DNA of 64,000 nucleotides. Source: J029 sp964482495 (GTDB lineage Bacteria; Planctomycetota; UBA1135). The notes under the pieces are model-generated. The model saw only the letters and a program-made list of their open reading frames with translations, was not told where the DNA came from and ran no database searches. Position numbers and translations under genes: made by a program. This document shows positions 1 to 8,909 of this stretch, piece after piece. The DNA is taken from positions 124,001 to 188,000 of the forward strand of contig CAYZXS010000001.1 of NCBI GenBank assembly GCA_964482495.1. Reading direction: 5' to 3'. How positions within the stretch are numbered: position 1 is the first letter of the stretch; each line of letters opens with the position of its first letter.

Positions 1-1401
1 GTTCAGGGTCGGCGGCTCGGGCTCGGGCAGCCCGGCGGCGCTCCGGCGCAGCGCCTCGCCGACCTCGGCGGCGCGCGCCGGATCGAAGTGGAAGCCGGCG
101 GCGCGAGCGTGGCCGCCGTAGCCGCCGAGGAGCTCCGCGGCCCCGTCCAGCAGCCGGACCAGGTCATGCCCCTCCGGGGCCCGGCCGCTGCCCCGGGCCA
201 AGCCCGGCGCGCACTCGGCCCAGACCAAGGTCGGGAGGCCGGTGCTGTCGAGGAAGCGGTTGGCGACGATGCCGAGCACCCCGAAGGCGGCGTCGGGGCG
301 CCCGGTGAACAGGACCGCGTCGCCGCGCTGCCGCTGGCGCTCGATCTCCGGCTCCAGGGCGCGCATCTGCTCCTGCTCGAGCTCTCGTCGCGCCAGGTTC
401 AACGCGTCCAGTTCGGCGGCCAGCTCGGCGGCCCGGCGGGCGTCGGAGCAGCTCAGGAGCTCCAGGGCCCGCGCGGTGCTGCCCATGCGGCCGGCGGCGT
501 TCAAGCGCGGCGCGACCCGAAAGCCGATGTCCTCGGCGGTCGGCTCGCCGCGCACCCCCGCGACCTCCAGCAGCGCCCGGAGGCCGGGGTAGCTGCGGTT
601 GCCCAGGGTCCGCAGCCCCTCGGTCACGAGGGCGCGGTTCGGGCCCACCAGCGGCATGACGTCGGCGATGGTGGCCACCGCCACGAGGCCGAGCGAGTCG
701 ACCAGGAAGCGGCGGTGGGCTTCCGGCAGGCCGTCCGCCGCCCGGCGTCGGAGCAGCCCCCAGGCCAGCAGATAGGCGACCGCGGCGCCGCAGAAGTGGG
801 GGAAGGCGGCGGCCTCGCCCTCCGCCGCGCACCAGGGGTTCACCAGGGCGGCGGCGGGAGGCCGCTCGGGGCCGGGCGGGTGGTGGTCCACGACCACCAC
901 CTCGGCCCCCAGGGCGTTGATGCGGCCGATGAAGTCGACCGCGGTGGTGCCGTTGTCGACCGAGACCACGAGCCCGGCGCCGAGCTCCCGGATCCGCTCC
1001 AGGCTGCGCTCGGAGAAGGAGTAGCCGTCCCGGACCCGGTCCGGCAAGTAGACCTCGGCGGGGTGGTCGAGCAGGCGCAGCAGCCGCAGCAGCAGGGCGC
1101 TGCCGCTCATGCCGTCGACGTCGTAGTCGCCGTGGATCAGGATCGGATGGCCCGAGGCGAAGGCCCGCTCGAAGGCGGCGGCGGCGGCCTCGAAGTCGGG
1201 CAGGCGCTCCGGGTCGGGGAGCAGGCCGAGGCTGGGCCGGAACAGGGCGCGGACTGCCGCCGGGTCGGCGTAGCCCCGGTTGACCAGGCTCTGGGCCGTG
1301 ATCGGGTGCAGGTCGAGCTCCCGGCAGAGGCGGTCCCGCTCGGCCGGCGCCTCGGAACGCAAGCGCCAACGGAAGGACGGAACCAGGCCCAGCTGCACCA
1401 T
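1..1401 (-). CDS. recJ: Single-stranded-DNA-specific exonuclease RecJ (C-terminus off window)
   Basis: RecJ is a cytoplasmic 5'-to-3' single-strand exonuclease used in recombination and mismatch or base-excision repair. The frame is open for 467 codons from the ATG at 1401 to the window edge. The DHH-family motifs are visible: HGDYDVDG at about residues 90-97, SVDNG near 148-152 and VVVDHH near 169-174, all metal ligands. A DHHA1-like region with GGYGGHARAAGFHF follows near residues 430-445. The OB domain and stop codon lie outside the window. A -10 hexamer ends 6 nt before the ATG. Much longer ORFs in other frames here are shadows. The identification is firm. Confidence 0.93.
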   Translation of the reverse strand, partial: MVQLGLVPSFRWRLRSEAPAERDRLCRELDLHPITAQSLVNRGYADPAAVRALFRPSLGLLPDPERLPDFEAAAAAFERAFASGHPILIHGDYDVDGMSGSALLLRLLRLLDHPAEVYLPDRVRDGYSFSERSLERIRELGAGLVVSVDNGTTAVDFIGRINALGAEVVVVDHHPPGPERPPAAALVNPWCAAEGEAAAFPHFCGAAVAYLLAWGLLRRRAADGLPEAHRRFLVDSLGLVAVATIADVMPLVGPNRALVTEGLRTLGNRSYPGLRALLEVAGVRGEPTAEDIGFRVAPRLNAAGRMGSTARALELLSCSDARRAAELAAELDALNLARRELEQEQMRALEPEIERQRQRGDAVLFTGRPDAAFGVLGIVANRFLDSTGLPTLVWAECAPGLARGSGRAPEGHDLVRLLDGAAELLGGYGGHARAAGFHFDPARAAEVGEALRRSAAGLPEPEPPTLN

Positions 1402-1407
1402 GGACGG

Positions 1408-1413
1408 ATTCTA
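1408..1413 (-). promoter_or_regulatory. -10 element of recJ (TAGAAT, 6 nt from ATG)
   Basis: On the minus strand TAGAAT is followed by 6 nt and then the recJ ATG, so the predicted transcript starts at or next to the start codon. I see no convincing -35. It belongs to the set of start-proximal -10 boxes found across the window. Confidence 0.55.
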
Positions 1414-1450
1414 AGCGGATCCCGGGCCGGTTTCTCCCTCGGCGGGCCGG

Positions 1451-1489
1451 GGAAGAAAAAAAGCGGGCCCTCCCAGGGGGAGGGCCCGC
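1451..1489 (-). terminator. Rho-independent terminator after the secreted-protein gene
   Basis: A perfect 12-bp stem (1463-1474 with 1478-1489, 3-nt loop) of almost only G and C is followed, reading leftward, by seven T then CTTCC. It sits 20 nt beyond the stop of the 1509-2444 gene and separates that transcript from recJ. It is one of only two textbook intrinsic terminators I found in the window. Confidence 0.9.
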
Positions 1490-1508
1490 GACTTCCGTGG
1501 ACCGGGGA

Positions 1509-2444
1509 TCAGCCGATCACTTCCGCCAGACCGTTGGTGAAGGTCAGCGAACCGACGTCCATGGCGTGCAGCCACACGGCCACGCCGGTGGTGCCGGCCG
1601 GGACCGGAGCCGAGGAGCTCGCCGCGCCAGCCGCGTCAGCGGTCATCGCCGGCAGCTCGGTGTAGGGCGGGCTCAGCAGCAGGTCGCCGTAGGGGGTGGT
1701 GGTGGGGCCACCGCCGTAGACGGAGAAGCCGACGCGGACTTGGCCGAGCGGGGTGCAGTTCGCGGCCGAGACGGTCGCGGCGCCGCCGGCCACCAGGCCG
1801 GAGACGGAGAGGGACGGACCCGCGGGGCCGGAATCGTAGTACAGGGTGCCGTTCCAGCAACGGTTGGCGAAGAAGTTGGTGAAGGCGGGGTCGGTGACGC
1901 CGCAGTGGCTCACCAGGGTCGCCTCGGCGCTGGTGTAGGTCTCGGGACCGACGGTGTTGGTGTAGTTGATGCCGCCCGCACTCGAGTAGTTCGAGTTGTG
2001 CATGCACAGGCCGTAGGTCTGGCCCGCGAGCAGGGTGACGCCGTTGCCGGACAGGTCGACGAAGGTGCCGACGCCCGAGCCGTTGTTGATCGCGGTGCCG
2101 CTGGCCATCAGGGTCCAGCCGACCGAGGTGGTCTCGAAGCCGACCGAGGAGCCGGTCCGGAACCACAGGTCGATGTCGTAGGAGTTGGAGTTCGTCCGGC
2201 CGTGGAAGTCGAGGCCGGTGATGGTCATGTCGACGTTCGGGGTGAAGTCGAACATGTTGCCGGCGTAGCCGTTACCGCCCAGGAAGTGGGTGGTGATGGA
2301 GCCGGGGACGTTGGTCGAGGCGCCGCCGCCGGAGAGGATGGCGGTGACGGTGACGCCGTCGTCCGCGGTCTGGGTTTGTTGACCAACGGCCAGGGGAGCC
2401 AGGGCCAAGAGGCCGCAGAGGGCCAGGGGCTTACAAAGGGACAT
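1509..2444 (-). CDS. Secreted protein of unknown function
   Basis: This is a 311-residue exported protein. It starts with a signal peptide (MSLCKPLALCGLLALAP, cleavage likely after AVG at about residue 22). A beta-rich region full of G, N, S, T follows, with repeated aromatic/glycine strands. The last ~90 residues look like a separate beta-sandwich-like module, beginning about SLSVSGLVAGGAATV. I chose ATG 2444 because GGAGGA lies at good spacing upstream; the longer frame to 2558 has no such site. It is monocistronic, with its own terminator. I recognise no enzyme motif. The style resembles secreted or surface proteins of planctomycetes; this is inference. Confidence 0.75.
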   Translation of the reverse strand: MSLCKPLALCGLLALAPLAVGQQTQTADDGVTVTAILSGGGASTNVPGSITTHFLGGNGYAGNMFDFTPNVDMTITGLDFHGRTNSNSYDIDLWFRTGSSVGFETTSVGWTLMASGTAINNGSGVGTFVDLSGNGVTLLAGQTYGLCMHNSNYSSAGGINYTNTVGPETYTSAEATLVSHCGVTDPAFTNFFANRCWNGTLYYDSGPAGPSLSVSGLVAGGAATVSAANCTPLGQVRVGFSVYGGGPTTTPYGDLLLSPPYTELPAMTADAAGAASSSAPVPAGTTGVAVWLHAMDVGSLTFTNGLAEVIG

Positions 2445-2587
2445 ACTGTCCTCCAAGGGGAACCAGGGGTTAGGGGGGCCGGGGAACGACCGAGTCACTC
2501 CAACCGGTGAATCCAACTTAGCGCAATTGGGTCGAGCGGAAGGGAAATCTCGCACCAAAGTGCCGCTATCCTGCGCCCACGACCGCC

Positions 2588-3975
<1,388 letters not shown>

Positions 3976-3979
<4 letters not shown>

Positions 3980-4737
3980 CCCTGCCCGTCCTCGGGAACG
4001 GGGGGCTTCGGCCCCTTCCAGCTGGGCAGCTGCCGCTGGAGCCGCAAGGTCTCCCCGGGCGCGAGCGGTCCGTTCGCGTCCCCCAAGGCCTTGCGGCCGC
4101 TGCCGTCGGCGCGCGCGACCCACAGGTCGAGCCGCAGCCCAGGCCCGCAGGCGAAGACCGCCAGGCCACCGGGCGCCGGCACCGCGATCTCGGTGCTGCG
4201 GCTCCACGCAGCGGCCTCGGGGTCGGCCGGCTGCCACCCGAGGTAGAGCCGGAAATCCCGCTGGGACCGGTCGCCGCCGGCCTCCAACAGCTCCACTTCC
4301 ACTTCCGCCGCGGGCGGCAGCTCGAGCTGGAGGTCCTGGCCTGACTCCAGCGCAGCGGCGGGGGAGAAGGCCACCTGCGGCGGCACCAGCGCCGGGAAGC
4401 GGGCGACCAGGTGCAAGACCGTCCCTTCCTGGTTCAGCCGCTCCCAGCGGCGCGCCGGGATCCAGACCGCGGCCCGGCCGTCCAGGCCGGTTTGGGCCGA
4501 AGCGACCACCGGGATCCGGCCGCTGTCCACGGCAGGCTGGAGGCCGATCACGAGTCGGACGCCCGGCGCCGGCCTGCCCTCGGCGTCCAGGACTTGGACC
4601 GGGAAGCGGACGCCCTCGAGGGGCTCTTGTTCGAGCGCGCCCGGGTCGGGCAGGACCCGCTCCGCGACCTGGTCGAACCAGCGCCACAAGACCGCGGTGG
4701 CGAGGAGCAGGACGACGGCGGCCAGCAGCCAACGCAT
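3976..4737 (-). CDS. Membrane-anchored protein of unknown function
   Basis: This 253-residue protein has one N-terminal membrane segment (residues 3-20, LLAAVVLLLATAVLW) and an exported remainder. The segment around FPVQVLDAEGRPAPGVRL (about 45-62) resembles the start of a carboxypeptidase-regulatory-like (CarboxypepD_reg) beta-sandwich, a common surface-protein module. A second beta-rich half follows, with VEVELLEAGG and later a proline-rich tail. I see no catalytic motif. It may share ancestry in style with the larger anchored protein at 55756-57939. It lies 32 bp downstream of the hybrid kinase but has its own start-proximal -10 box. Function unknown. Confidence 0.7.
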
Positions 4738-4743
4738 GGCGGC

Positions 4744-4749
4744 ATGCTA
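4744..4749 (-). promoter_or_regulatory. -10 element (TAGCAT, 6 nt from ATG)
   Basis: TAGCAT on the minus strand ends exactly 6 nt before the ATG of the 3976-4737 gene, inside the 32-bp gap after the hybrid kinase gene. Confidence 0.5.
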
Positions 4750-4769
4750 GCAGCAGAGGCGCGCGGTCC

Positions 4770-7421
4770 TCAGGCCGCTTCGCCGGCGGACTCGTCGCCG
4801 TTGCCCGGGAAGCGGGCCATCACGGCCTGCTCGCGCAGGAAGTGCTCCAGCACCATCCGCAGCCGCTCGACGTGGACCGGCTTGGTCAGGTACTCGGTCA
4901 TGCCGGCCTCCAAGCACTTCTCGCGGTCGCCGATCATGGCGTGCGCGGTCATGGCGACGATGGGCATGGTGGCGTACTCGCCGCCCAGCTCGCGGATCTT
5001 GCCGGTGGCGATGTAGCCGTCCATCACCGGCATCTGACAGTCCATGAACACCAGGGCGTATTCCCCGGCCTGGACCGCGGCCACCGCTTCGGCGCCGTTC
5101 TCCACCGCGTCGACCTCGATGCCGAACTTGTTCAGCAGCCGGGTGGCGACCTTGCGGTTGACGAGGTTGTCCTCCGCCAGGAGCACCTTGCCCTTCCACG
5201 GGGCAGCGGGCTCGGCGCCGTTTGCCGGGTCGGGGGCGGTCGGAGCCGGCTCGCTGGGGGCGGGCGTCTCGACGGGGTCCGCCGCCGGCGCCTCCGGAGC
5301 CTTGGTCGCGGCAGGCTGTTCGGCCGGCTGTTCGGCCGGCGGCTCCTGCGCGGCCGGGGTGTGGCTGCCGATCGAGGTCCGGGCGTCGGCGCCCAGGATC
5401 CGCAGCATCTCGCGCTCCAGCACCGGGGTCTTGACCGGCTTGCACAGGCAGGCCTCGAAGCCAGCGGTGCGCTCGAGCGTCAGATCCTCGCGCGGCGTCG
5501 AGCCGAGCAGCACCAGGTGGACCGTGTCGAGGCTCTCCTCGAGCCGGATCCGCTCCGCCAGCTGCAGGCCGTTCATGCCCGGCATGCGCCGGTCGCTGAT
5601 GACGAAGGCGAAGCCGTCGCCCTTGGCCTGCGCATCGGCCAGGACCTTCAGGGCCTCCTCGCCGTCGGCGACGCACTCGTAGCGGCAGCCGAGGCTGCGC
5701 AGGACGCCCGCCATCACCCGGCGGTTGGTCTCGATGTCGTCCACGGCCAGCACCCGGAGCCCGATCAGGGCGTCCGGCGGGGCCGGCTGCTCGGCCGGCT
5801 GCGGCGCCAGCGGGAAGTCCAGGAAGAAGCGGAAGGAGGTGCCCTCTCCGGGCTTCGAATCGACCTCGATCTGGCCGCCCATGGTCTCCACGAGCTGCTT
5901 CGAGATCGCCAGGCCGAGCCCGGTGCCGCCGTAGTTGCGGGTGGTCGAGGCGTCCGCCTGCGTGAACTTCTCGAACAGCTGCTCGATCTTCTCGGGCGCG
6001 ATGCCGACCCCGGTGTCGCGGACCTCGAAGCACAGGGAGACGCGCTTCGCTTCCCGCTCCTTCACCGTGATCTCCAGCGCCACCTCGCCCTCCTCGGTGA
6101 ACTTGATGGCGTTCCCGGCCAGGTTCATCATCACCTGGCGCAGGCGGGTGGGGTCGCCCACCAGCTGGGTCGGGACGTCGTGGGCGTGGAAGGCGTTCCA
6201 CTCCAGGCCCTCGGCGTTGGCCTTCACCGCCATGTTGTCGAGGACGCCCTCGAGCACCTGGTCGAGGTCGAATTCGACCTCCTCGAACTCGAGGCGGCCG
6301 GCCTCGATCTTGGACAGGTCGAGGATGTCGTTGAGCAGCTCGCCCATGGACTCGGCGCAGGTCTTGACCGTGCTCAGGCAGTCGCGCTGCTCCTCGTCAA
6401 GCTCGGTGTCGAGCACCAGGGTGGTCATGCCCAGGATGCCGTTCATGGGCGTCCGGATCTCGTGGCTCATGTTGGCCAGGAACTCGCTCTTGGCCCGGTT
6501 GGAGGCCTCGGCATCGGCGCTGATGCTCCGCAGCTTCTCCTCGACCGCCGCGCGCTCGCTGACGTCGTAGAGGCACATCACGGCGCCGTCCCGCCAGCGG
6601 GAGACGGTGAGGTCGAAGACCTGCTGGGTCATCGGATGGACCAGGCCGCGGCGGGTCAGCTGGTGGCCGTCGGCCTCGGGCTCGCGCAGGAAGGCGCGGA
6701 GCTCGGCCCGGTCCCGGTCGCCGAGCAGGCGCTCGAGGTCGAAGCCGGCTTCCTGGAGCGGCCCCTGGATCTCCAGGCCGGCGGCGTTGGCGTAGCGGTA
6801 GCTCAGCGGTCCGGTCGGGTCGTCCTGGTCGGCCCGGATCAGGAACACGGCCTCGGTCAGGTTCTCGAGCGCGCCGCGCAGGTGCTCCTCGGCTTCGCTG
6901 CGGCTGGCCATCTGGCGCTTGATCCCCTTCTGCCAGGCGTTCGCGATCCAGAGCACCATCGAGATCGCGCCCAGCGCCAGCAGCAGGTGGAAGGCCGGAC
7001 CGACCGAAGGCGGCACGATGCTCTCGGTGGGGCCGAAGAAGACCTGCTTGGCCCAGAGGCCGGCCAGCGTCAGCCCGGCCGAGATCCCGGTGAGCAAGCC
7101 GCCGCGCGGCCCGAACAGGTAGCAGGCGAAGAGCGGGGCCGCCACCACCCAGGGGGTGGCCGGCGACATGATGCCGCCGGAGGGGATCAGGACCACGGTC
7201 GTGATCAGCAGCAGGTCGGCGACGGTGACGTAAGCCCAGGCCCCGGCCTTCTCCTTGCGCCGGACGGCCAGCAGGGTGAGCAGGTTCACCGCCAGGGCCC
7301 CGAGGATCACCGCGGCGGTCCAGAGGGCGTTCATGGCCAGGAAGAGCCCCGCGAGCGGCAGGCCGACCGCCTGCAGCCGGAGCGACACGTCCTGGATGAT
7401 CTTGCGGCGGTCCGGAGGCAT
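4770..7421 (-). CDS. Membrane hybrid histidine kinase, PAS-HisKA-HATPase-REC-REC
   Basis: This 883-residue sensor kinase has about six membrane segments in the first ~180 residues, then a PAS-like region (about 205-310). The phosphoacceptor H-box FLANMSHEIRTPMNG is near 315-329 (His about 319). The ATPase has N-box LAGNAIKFTEEG and G-boxes DTGVGIAPE and GGTGLGLAIS. Two receivers follow: the first with VDDIETN and ISDRRMPGMNG, the second with AEDNLVN and FMDCQMPVMDG, joined by a Pro/Ala/Glu-rich linker. Both keep the phosphorylatable Asp. I preferred ATG 7421; a TTG at 7511 would add 30 basic, low-complexity residues. There is no HPt domain. The signal sensed is unknown. Confidence 0.9.
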   Translation of the reverse strand: MPPDRRKIIQDVSLRLQAVGLPLAGLFLAMNALWTAAVILGALAVNLLTLLAVRRKEKAGAWAYVTVADLLLITTVVLIPSGGIMSPATPWVVAAPLFACYLFGPRGGLLTGISAGLTLAGLWAKQVFFGPTESIVPPSVGPAFHLLLALGAISMVLWIANAWQKGIKRQMASRSEAEEHLRGALENLTEAVFLIRADQDDPTGPLSYRYANAAGLEIQGPLQEAGFDLERLLGDRDRAELRAFLREPEADGHQLTRRGLVHPMTQQVFDLTVSRWRDGAVMCLYDVSERAAVEEKLRSISADAEASNRAKSEFLANMSHEIRTPMNGILGMTTLVLDTELDEEQRDCLSTVKTCAESMGELLNDILDLSKIEAGRLEFEEVEFDLDQVLEGVLDNMAVKANAEGLEWNAFHAHDVPTQLVGDPTRLRQVMMNLAGNAIKFTEEGEVALEITVKEREAKRVSLCFEVRDTGVGIAPEKIEQLFEKFTQADASTTRNYGGTGLGLAISKQLVETMGGQIEVDSKPGEGTSFRFFLDFPLAPQPAEQPAPPDALIGLRVLAVDDIETNRRVMAGVLRSLGCRYECVADGEEALKVLADAQAKGDGFAFVISDRRMPGMNGLQLAERIRLEESLDTVHLVLLGSTPREDLTLERTAGFEACLCKPVKTPVLEREMLRILGADARTSIGSHTPAAQEPPAEQPAEQPAATKAPEAPAADPVETPAPSEPAPTAPDPANGAEPAAPWKGKVLLAEDNLVNRKVATRLLNKFGIEVDAVENGAEAVAAVQAGEYALVFMDCQMPVMDGYIATGKIRELGGEYATMPIVAMTAHAMIGDREKCLEAGMTEYLTKPVHVERLRMVLEHFLREQAVMARFPGNGDESAGEAA

Positions 7422-7657
7422 CGGGCCCGCGAGGCCAGCGATGGCCTTGCTGGTGGGCCGGCGGACAGGCCGACGCCACGGGGAGGGTTGCGGTCGGTGA
7501 GGTGCGCTCAAGGTGCGTACGCAGGACGGAGCCCTCGGGACAAGCCGGAGGAGTCATGCTCTTCTTCGGCTCGGGGGCCTGCACGCTTGAGGCGGGAAAA
7601 GGCGGATCTCCGCGCGATTCCTGCCGATCCGGCCTACGAAAGGTCCGCCTGGGGTCC

Positions 7658-7663
7658 TAGAAT
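7658..7663 (+). promoter_or_regulatory. -10 element of selD (TAGAAT, 8 nt from ATG)
   Basis: TAGAAT ends 8 nt before the selD ATG, predicting a leader of one or two nucleotides at most. No clear -35 is visible 16-18 bp upstream. Confidence 0.5.
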
Positions 7664-7671
7664 CCCGCTCC

Positions 7672-8706
7672 ATGGCACCGGCCAAACGCCTCACCGAATA
7701 CGCCGCCTGCAGCGGCTGAGCCGCCAAGATCCCCCAGGGCGAGCTGGCGCAGGTTCTGCGTCAAGTCCTGCCCGCAGCGGACTCCACGGACCTGCTCGTC
7801 GGCCCCCAGGGCTTCGACGACGCGGGGGCGCTGCGCCGCGGCGACGGCCGCGTCGCCCTCTATACCGCGGACTTCTTCCCGCCGGTGGTGGACGACGCCG
7901 GCGCCTACGGCGCCATCGCCGCCGCCAACTCCCTCTCCGACATCTACGCCATGGGCGGGGAGGCCACCGCCGTCCTGAACCTGGCCGGCTTCCCCGAGGA
8001 CTGGGACGCCAGCGTCACCGAGCCCCTGTTCGCGGCCGCGGCTGCCAAGGTGATCGAGTCCGGCGCCCTCTGGGTCGGCGGCCACACGGTGCGCGCCGCC
8101 GAACCCTTGTTCGGCTTCGCCGTCTTCGGCGAGGTGGCGGAGGAGCACCTGGTGACCAACCAGGGCGCGGAGGCGGGGGACCTGCTCTATCTGACCAAGC
8201 CCCTGGGCAGCGGCTCGATCACCACCGGGGTCAAGCAGGGACGGGTCAGCGAGGAGCACGCCGCCGCCGCCCAGCGCGGCATGGCCCACCTCAACCGGCG
8301 CGGCGCCGCCGCCATGCGCGCCGCCGGCGTCCGGGCCGGCACCGACGTCACCGGCTTCGGCCTGTTCGGGCACGCCGGCAACCTCGCCCGCGGCTCCGCC
8401 GTGCGGCTGGTCTTCCGCGCCGTGGCGCTGCCGCTCTACGACGGCGCCGGCGAGCTGGCGGCCGACGGCGTCTACTCCGGAGCCTCCAAGCGCGGCCGGG
8501 CCTCGATGGGCGACCTGGTGACCGTGGAAGCCGGCGCACCGGAGTGGCTCGCGGGCCTCTGCTACGACGCCGAGACCAGCGGCGGCTTGCTGGTGTGCGT
8601 GCCGCCGGAGCAGCAGGCGGCCTTCTTGGGCGCCTTCGAGCAGGACCCGGCGCCGGTCCTGGTCGGCGAGGTCGAGGCCGGGCCGCCCGGCGTCGTGCTG
8701 GCCTGA
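7672..8706 (+). CDS. selD: Selenophosphate synthase SelD containing selenocysteine (Sec16, TGA 7717-7719)
   Basis: SelD makes selenophosphate from selenide and ATP. Reading through the TGA at 7717-7719 gives a 344-residue protein whose N-terminus reads RLTEYAACSG-U-AAKIPQ. The Sec aligns with catalytic Cys17 of E. coli SelD and K19 with essential Lys20. Later landmarks are LLVGPQGFDDAG, TADFFPPVVDD, NSLSDIYAMGG, GGHTV and GTDVTGFGLFGHAGN. Automatic callers would begin at Met 7885 and lose the catalytic segment. The ATG at 7672 is in frame with the TGA and the stop at 8704-8706. The adjacent tRNA-Sec gene and selA support readthrough. Not a pseudogene. Confidence 0.95.
7720..7757 (+). promoter_or_regulatory. 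Putative bacterial SECIS element in selD
   Basis: Directly after the Sec TGA there is a short hairpin: CCAG 7734-7737 pairs with CTGG 7744-7747, loop GGCGAG starting with GG. The loop lies about 19-24 nt past the TGA, within the spacing known for bacterial SECIS elements recognised by SelB. The lower stem pairs poorly by eye, so the exact fold is uncertain. Confidence 0.55.
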
Positions 8707-8756
8707 GCGGATGCGGCGACCGGCCCTGGCCGCCGCGCTACAGTAGGGCGACGGAG

Positions 8757-8853
8757 GGGAGCGGATCGGGGCTGGCGCCCCGCGCGGCCTTCAAAGCCGT
8801 TGGGGGTCATCACGGATGGGCCCGGTGGGTTCGATTCCCATGCGCTCCCGCCA
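8757..8853 (+). tRNA. selC: tRNA-Sec (anticodon TCA)
   Basis: This 97-nt gene folds as a selenocysteine tRNA. The acceptor is an 8-bp extended stem (GGGAGCGG with GCGCTCCC, last pair mismatched), with discriminator G and encoded CCA. The D stem is a long 6-bp CGGGGC/GCCCCG with a 4-nt loop. The anticodon loop CTTCAAA carries TCA at 8791-8793. There is a long variable arm near 8803-8823, and the T arm is GTGGG-TTCGATT-CCCAT. The extended acceptor, 6-bp D stem and long variable arm are the hallmarks that recruit SelA/SelB instead of EF-Tu. It lies 50 bp after selD; a possible -10 TACAGT is at 8739-8744. Confidence 0.95.
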
Positions 8854-8897
8854 CCTCCCGCCGCCGCAGGCGAGGAGGATCCCGGCCGCCACCACCC

Positions 8898-8903
8898 TAT
8901 ACT
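8898..8903 (+). promoter_or_regulatory. -10 element of the nfeD cluster (TATACT, 6 nt from GTG)
   Basis: TATACT ends 6 nt before the GTG at 8910. The spacing matches the other start-proximal boxes and supports GTG rather than the in-frame ATG at 8925 as start. Confidence 0.6.
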
Positions 8904-8909
8904 CTGGTC

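Noticed and set aside
88..1665. Long plus-strand open frame opposite recJ
   Set aside because: It is antisense to clear RecJ motifs, has low-complexity Gly/Ala/Gln/Arg composition and resembles no protein. High GC makes such frames common.
7421..7511. TTG 7511 as start of the first hybrid kinase
   Set aside because: It would add 30 Arg/Pro-rich residues before the first membrane helix; ATG 7421 is simpler. Neither has a clear ribosome site, so some doubt remains.
7672..7885. selD as a frameshifted or nonsense-mutated pseudogene
   Set aside because: The TGA falls exactly on the catalytic Cys/Sec position, the frame is intact on both sides and selenocysteine genes are adjacent.
4842..8906. 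Very long plus-strand open frame upstream of and fused with the NfeD gene
   Set aside because: Only the part from 8910 carries protein-like sequence. The rest is antisense to the hybrid kinase or out of frame with selD and tRNA-Sec.
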